Of a stretch of DNA of 8,200 nt, positions 6,452 to 8,200 are shown in pieces; position 1 is the first letter of the stretch; every line of letters starts with the position of its first letter. The stretch is from Planctomicrobium sp. (GTDB lineage: Bacteria; Planctomycetota; Planctomycetia; Planctomycetales; Planctomycetaceae). Made by a program: the position numbers and the translations under genes. The stretch covers positions 1-8,200 of the forward strand of contig JABJMI010000905.1 in the NCBI GenBank assembly GCA_018659505.1, read 5' to 3'. The notes under the pieces were generated by a model. It saw nothing but the letters and a program-made list of their open reading frames with translations, had not been told where the DNA came from and ran no database searches.

Positions 6452-6900
6452 CGATCGTCAGGCTCCTGTTGATCATCATTGTCAGCAGCATCTCCACAGA
6501 GTTGAGCGATTGCTTCGACTCCGTCATCGAGGGCTTCGTTCAAGATCTCGACAGCACCGTTACCGCATTGTCGCTGTAAGACATCCCCCGCTGTTCTCAG
6601 GATCGCAGCCACCTGTCCCAGTCCTTGCCGGATCTCGTCGCGGGGAATCAATTTCTGTTCCCGTTCCAACCGATCCAGTCGTGCCAGTTTAGCTCGTTCT
6701 TCACGATAGCGTTCCAGGGCAGGAGAGGAGACATTGCCATTGAGCAGGTCATCATCGTCATCAATGAACCTCCGTGCGTTGGCCGCCAGGAACTCATGCA
6801 GCGCACGGACGACTTGTGGCAGGTTGATTGAACGACCACCGAACGGGATCCCATAACGCTCCGCCTGTTCGTTGAGGACTTTCGTCTGGCGACCTGACAT
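6448..6900 (-). CDS. Putative terminase small subunit (DNA-packaging, Nu1-like)
   Basis: This protein of 150 residues starts MSGRQTKVLNEQAERYG. About residues 3-45 look like a degenerate DNA-binding head (YGIPFGGRSINLPQVVRALHEFL), followed by an acidic stretch. A charged coiled coil (ERYREERAKLARLDRLEREQ) then leads to a helical tail ending in acidic residues. Position directly before a GpA-type terminase, with stop/start overlap ATGA, is the main support; the sequence alone is only suggestive. A longer in-frame start at 6954 lies inside the insertion element, so the first 18 residues of that version would be IS sequence. ATG 6900 is the first base outside the IS, and the 17 bp beyond the far IS end place an in-frame TGA 4 codons upstream of it. 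So 6900 is probably the original start, now cut off from its own ribosome binding site and promoter. Confidence 0.7.
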   Translation of the reverse strand: MSGRQTKVLNEQAERYGIPFGGRSINLPQVVRALHEFLAANARRFIDDDDDLLNGNVSSPALERYREERAKLARLDRLEREQKLIPRDEIRQGLGQVAAILRTAGDVLQRQCGNGAVEILNEALDDGVEAIAQLCGDAADNDDQQEPDDR

Positions 6901-6930
6901 TGTCCAGCCCCCCAGTGTGGTACCAGTGTT
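6901..6930. repeat. IS terminal inverted repeat, terminase side
   Basis: The plus strand starts TGTCCAGCCCCCC and ends GGTACCAGTGTT, matching the reverse complement of the other end (TGACCTTCCCCCC and GGTACCAGTGTT) with one length difference. The orfB stop codon (6929-6931) overlaps it. Confidence 0.88.
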
Positions 6931-7819
6931 AGGGTCGTTGTTTGGAAAGTTCATCCGTGCTCACGGACGGAGGCGTAGCCGGAGTGCGTGAGCACGGATG
7001 AAACGCTTCCGGAGCCGGGGGAACATTCCCCAGCGAACTATGTGGACGGATTGTGTTGTAATCGATTCTCCATCTTTCAATAAGAACTTTCGCTTCCAAT
7101 AACGTGTCGAAGATCTCCAGGTCCAACAGCTCATCCCTCAGCTTCCCGTTGAAGCTCTCGATGTAACCATTCTCCCATGGGGAGCCTGGTTCAATAAACA
7201 ATGTCTTCACGGCAACACGGCCCAGCCATTCACGGACTTTGTTAGCAGTAAACTCGGGACCGTTGTCGCTGCGAATGTAATCTGGTGTGCCACGTCGAAT
7301 GAACAAGTCACTCAATCGCTCTAGGACATCTTCACTGTTGAGTTTCCGACGGACATCAATTGCCAGACATTCACGAGTGTGCTCGTCGATGAGCGTCAAC
7401 ATCCGGAATGCCCGTCCATCATGAGTGCGAGCATGCACGAAGTCATAGGTCCAGACGTGGTTCTTGTGAGCGGCCCGCAATCTGATGCAAGAACCATCTC
7501 CCAGCCATAAGCGTCTTCGTTTCGGCTGTTTCTGAGGGACTTTTAAACCTTCTTGCTTCCAGAGACGTTCAACTCGCTTGTGATTCACATTCCAACCTTC
7601 CCAGTGCAGAAGTTTCGTCACCCGGCGATATCCATAACGACCATATTCAGAAGCCAGACGCACCATGTCTTTGATCAAACGAGGTTCATCGTCGGAAACA
7701 TGAGGTTCTCGACGTTGACTCGAACGTGGTTGTCCAAGAACTCGACAGGCACGACGTTCCGAGACTTTTTCTTCGCCCAATGTGTTGCGGACATAGATCA
7801 CGGCCTTTCTCCGCTTCAA
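6929..7819 (-). CDS. IS3-family transposase OrfB, DDE integrase domain
   Basis: This frame of 296 codons encodes the catalytic half of the transposase. About residues 45-100 form the HTH_21-like region (YGYRRVTKLLHWEGWNVNHK). The rve integrase core follows with D126 (TYDF), D185 (SDNGPEF) and E221 (ENGYIESFN), i.e. the D(35)E spacing of the IS3 family. RPHSSLGNVPPAPEAF closes the usual domain. The last 23 or so residues are an extra tail encoded by a hairpin region. The frame has no ATG near its beginning. The first start-like codon is TTG 7819, and the open frame extends upstream in -1 relative to orfA, so the protein is probably made as an OrfAB fusion of about 391 residues via the GGGAAAC site. 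Confidence 0.93.
   Translation of the reverse strand: MKRRKAVIYVRNTLGEEKVSERRACRVLGQPRSSQRREPHVSDDEPRLIKDMVRLASEYGRYGYRRVTKLLHWEGWNVNHKRVERLWKQEGLKVPQKQPKRRRLWLGDGSCIRLRAAHKNHVWTYDFVHARTHDGRAFRMLTLIDEHTRECLAIDVRRKLNSEDVLERLSDLFIRRGTPDYIRSDNGPEFTANKVREWLGRVAVKTLFIEPGSPWENGYIESFNGKLRDELLDLEIFDTLLEAKVLIERWRIDYNTIRPHSSLGNVPPAPEAFHPCSRTPATPPSVSTDELSKQRP
6950..7002. repeat. 16-bp perfect inverted repeat inside the 3' end of orfB
   Basis: TTCATCCGTGCTCACG (6950-6965) is the exact reverse complement of 6987-7002. The 21-bp spacer can itself form a small GGC/GCC hairpin. It lies just inside the IS end and encodes part of the OrfB tail. No T-tract follows. It could slow read-through transcription into the terminase genes or be a small palindromic insertion. 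Confidence 0.8.
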
Positions 7820-7824
7820 TGGGC

Positions 7825-8103
7825 TTAGAAGTTTCCCGAGGCAGCCTCTTTCAAAATCGCCTTGTCGAGTTCTGCTTCAGCGAGCAGCTTCTTCAGACGA
7901 GCATTCTCTTTCTCGATCTCCTTGAATCTCTTGGCCTGGTCCATTCTCAGACCACCGTATTCTTTTCGCCATTTGTAATAGGTCTTGTCCGCAATGCTGC
8001 ACTGGCGGCAAGCCTGCTTCACTGAGATCCCTTGAGCAATCACCACCTCCACTTCTCGCAGCTTGTGGATGATCTGTTCAGTCGTGTAACGCACCTGAGG
8101 CAT
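7825..8103 (-). CDS. IS3-family transposase OrfA, HTH and leucine zipper
   Basis: This 92-residue protein has an HTH_Tnp_1 domain: RYTTEQIIHKLREVEVVIAQ, then ISVKQACRQCSIADKTYYKW, which binds the IS ends. A leucine-zipper coiled coil follows (FKEIEKENARLKKLLAEAEL), used for multimerisation with OrfAB. ATG 8103 is preceded by AAGGAG at 8112-8117 with an 8-nt spacer. The frame ends TAA at 7825-7827, 5 nt before the TTG that begins the first possible OrfB start. OrfA alone usually acts as a regulator of transposition in this family. Confidence 0.93.
   Translation of the reverse strand: MPQVRYTTEQIIHKLREVEVVIAQGISVKQACRQCSIADKTYYKWRKEYGGLRMDQAKRFKEIEKENARLKKLLAEAELDKAILKEAASGNF
7831..7837 (-). 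promoter_or_regulatory. Candidate -1 frameshift heptamer GGGAAAC
   Basis: In the orfA frame the bases read G GGA AAC, an X XXY YYZ slippery heptamer, two codons before the orfA stop (TTC TAA). A -1 slip continues as LLSP into the orfB frame with no stop. A GCCCA/TGGGC stem of five pairs can be drawn downstream, but I give it little weight. No good Shine-Dalgarno precedes the TTG at 7819, which supports fusion by frameshift. Confidence 0.7.
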
Positions 8104-8111
8104 GCATCCTT

Positions 8112-8117
8112 CTCCTT
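8112..8117 (-). promoter_or_regulatory. Ribosome binding site of orfA
   Basis: AAGGAG lies 8 nt before ATG 8103. This is a strong match, unlike the region before orfB. Confidence 0.75.
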
Positions 8118-8152
8118 GTCTAGAACGGTTTCAGTATGACCAATGTCTATCA

Positions 8153-8183
8153 AACACTGGTACCGTTATAGGGGGGAAGGTCA
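8153..8183. repeat. IS terminal inverted repeat, orfA side
   Basis: On the minus strand this reads TGACCTTCCCCCC, a short variable stretch, then GGTACCAGTGTT. It is the partner of 6901-6930. The transposase promoter is expected between here and the orfA start. Confidence 0.88.
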
Positions 8184-8200
8184 ATCAACGTCTCAGCACC
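8184..8200. other. Flanking DNA beyond the insertion element
   Basis: These 17 bp lie outside the IS. Joined to 6900 by removing the element, they give the minus-strand order TGA GAC GTT GAT ATG, so an in-frame stop precedes the small-subunit start. There is too little sequence to name any gene here. Confidence 0.5.

Larger units (their letters stand above)
6901..8183 (-). mobile_element. Complete IS3-family insertion sequence (1283 bp)
   Basis: The element is bounded by imperfect terminal inverted repeats that start 5'-TG and end CA-3' and share CCCCCC and GGTACCAGTGTT. It holds orfA and orfB in the order and frames typical of the family, both on the minus strand. I see no matching 3-5 bp target duplication: the left flank ends GACAT and the right flank begins ATCAA. 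Either the exact ends differ by a base or two, or a later rearrangement removed it. Both frames are open and the DDE residues are present, so it may still be active. Confidence 0.9.

Noticed and set aside
6901..6954. Start at 6954 for the terminase small subunit
   Set aside because: The first 18 codons of that version belong to the IS end. It is kept only as a possible chimeric product.
6950..7002. Integron attC-like recombination site
   Set aside because: The palindrome lies within a transposase gene, lacks the conserved core sites (GTTRRRY type) and has no cassette or integrase next to it.

Overview
The window reads as chromosomal DNA of moderate GC from a planctomycete-like bacterium. This is an inference from protein style: an ECF sigma factor of the type common in that phylum, a GpA-type terminase, and an IS3-family element of a lineage I associate with planctomycetes. 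No rRNA or marker gene is present to confirm it. Every supported gene lies on the minus strand, so transcription runs from high to low coordinates.

Right part (about 4450-8200): mobile DNA. A complete IS3-family element (6901-8183) has imperfect terminal inverted repeats, orfA, orfB and a GGGAAAC heptamer suited to -1 frameshifting between them. Its inner end abuts the ATG of a putative phage terminase small-subunit gene. That gene overlaps the GpA-like large-subunit gene by ATGA. No portal or head gene follows, so this is probably a prophage remnant. The large-subunit stop overlaps (GTGA) a 44-codon frame that is either a tiny coupled gene or the 3' stump of a disrupted gene, and a terminator follows it.

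Middle (about 2430-4300): two genes for small exported proteins, a SOUL-family haem-binding protein and a fasciclin-domain protein. Both are preceded by the same cassette of about 310-340 bp: a terminator hairpin, an AT-rich intergenic stretch, a conserved candidate promoter block, an identical GGAGAAG ribosome binding site at the same spacing, and a nearly identical signal peptide. The mature proteins are unrelated. This duplicated export and expression cassette is the most notable structure in the window.

Left part (1-2430): a long NAD-binding SDR/DUF2867 fusion protein, and a minus-strand ECF sigma factor cut by the window edge. A near-perfect 42-bp palindrome lies between the fasciclin and SDR genes. 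SDR/DUF2867, SOUL, fasciclin and ECF sigma genes together recall bacterial light, singlet-oxygen or envelope stress clusters, but nothing in the sequence proves co-regulation. I see no CRISPR array, tRNA, rRNA, recognised defence system or clearly new multigene system.
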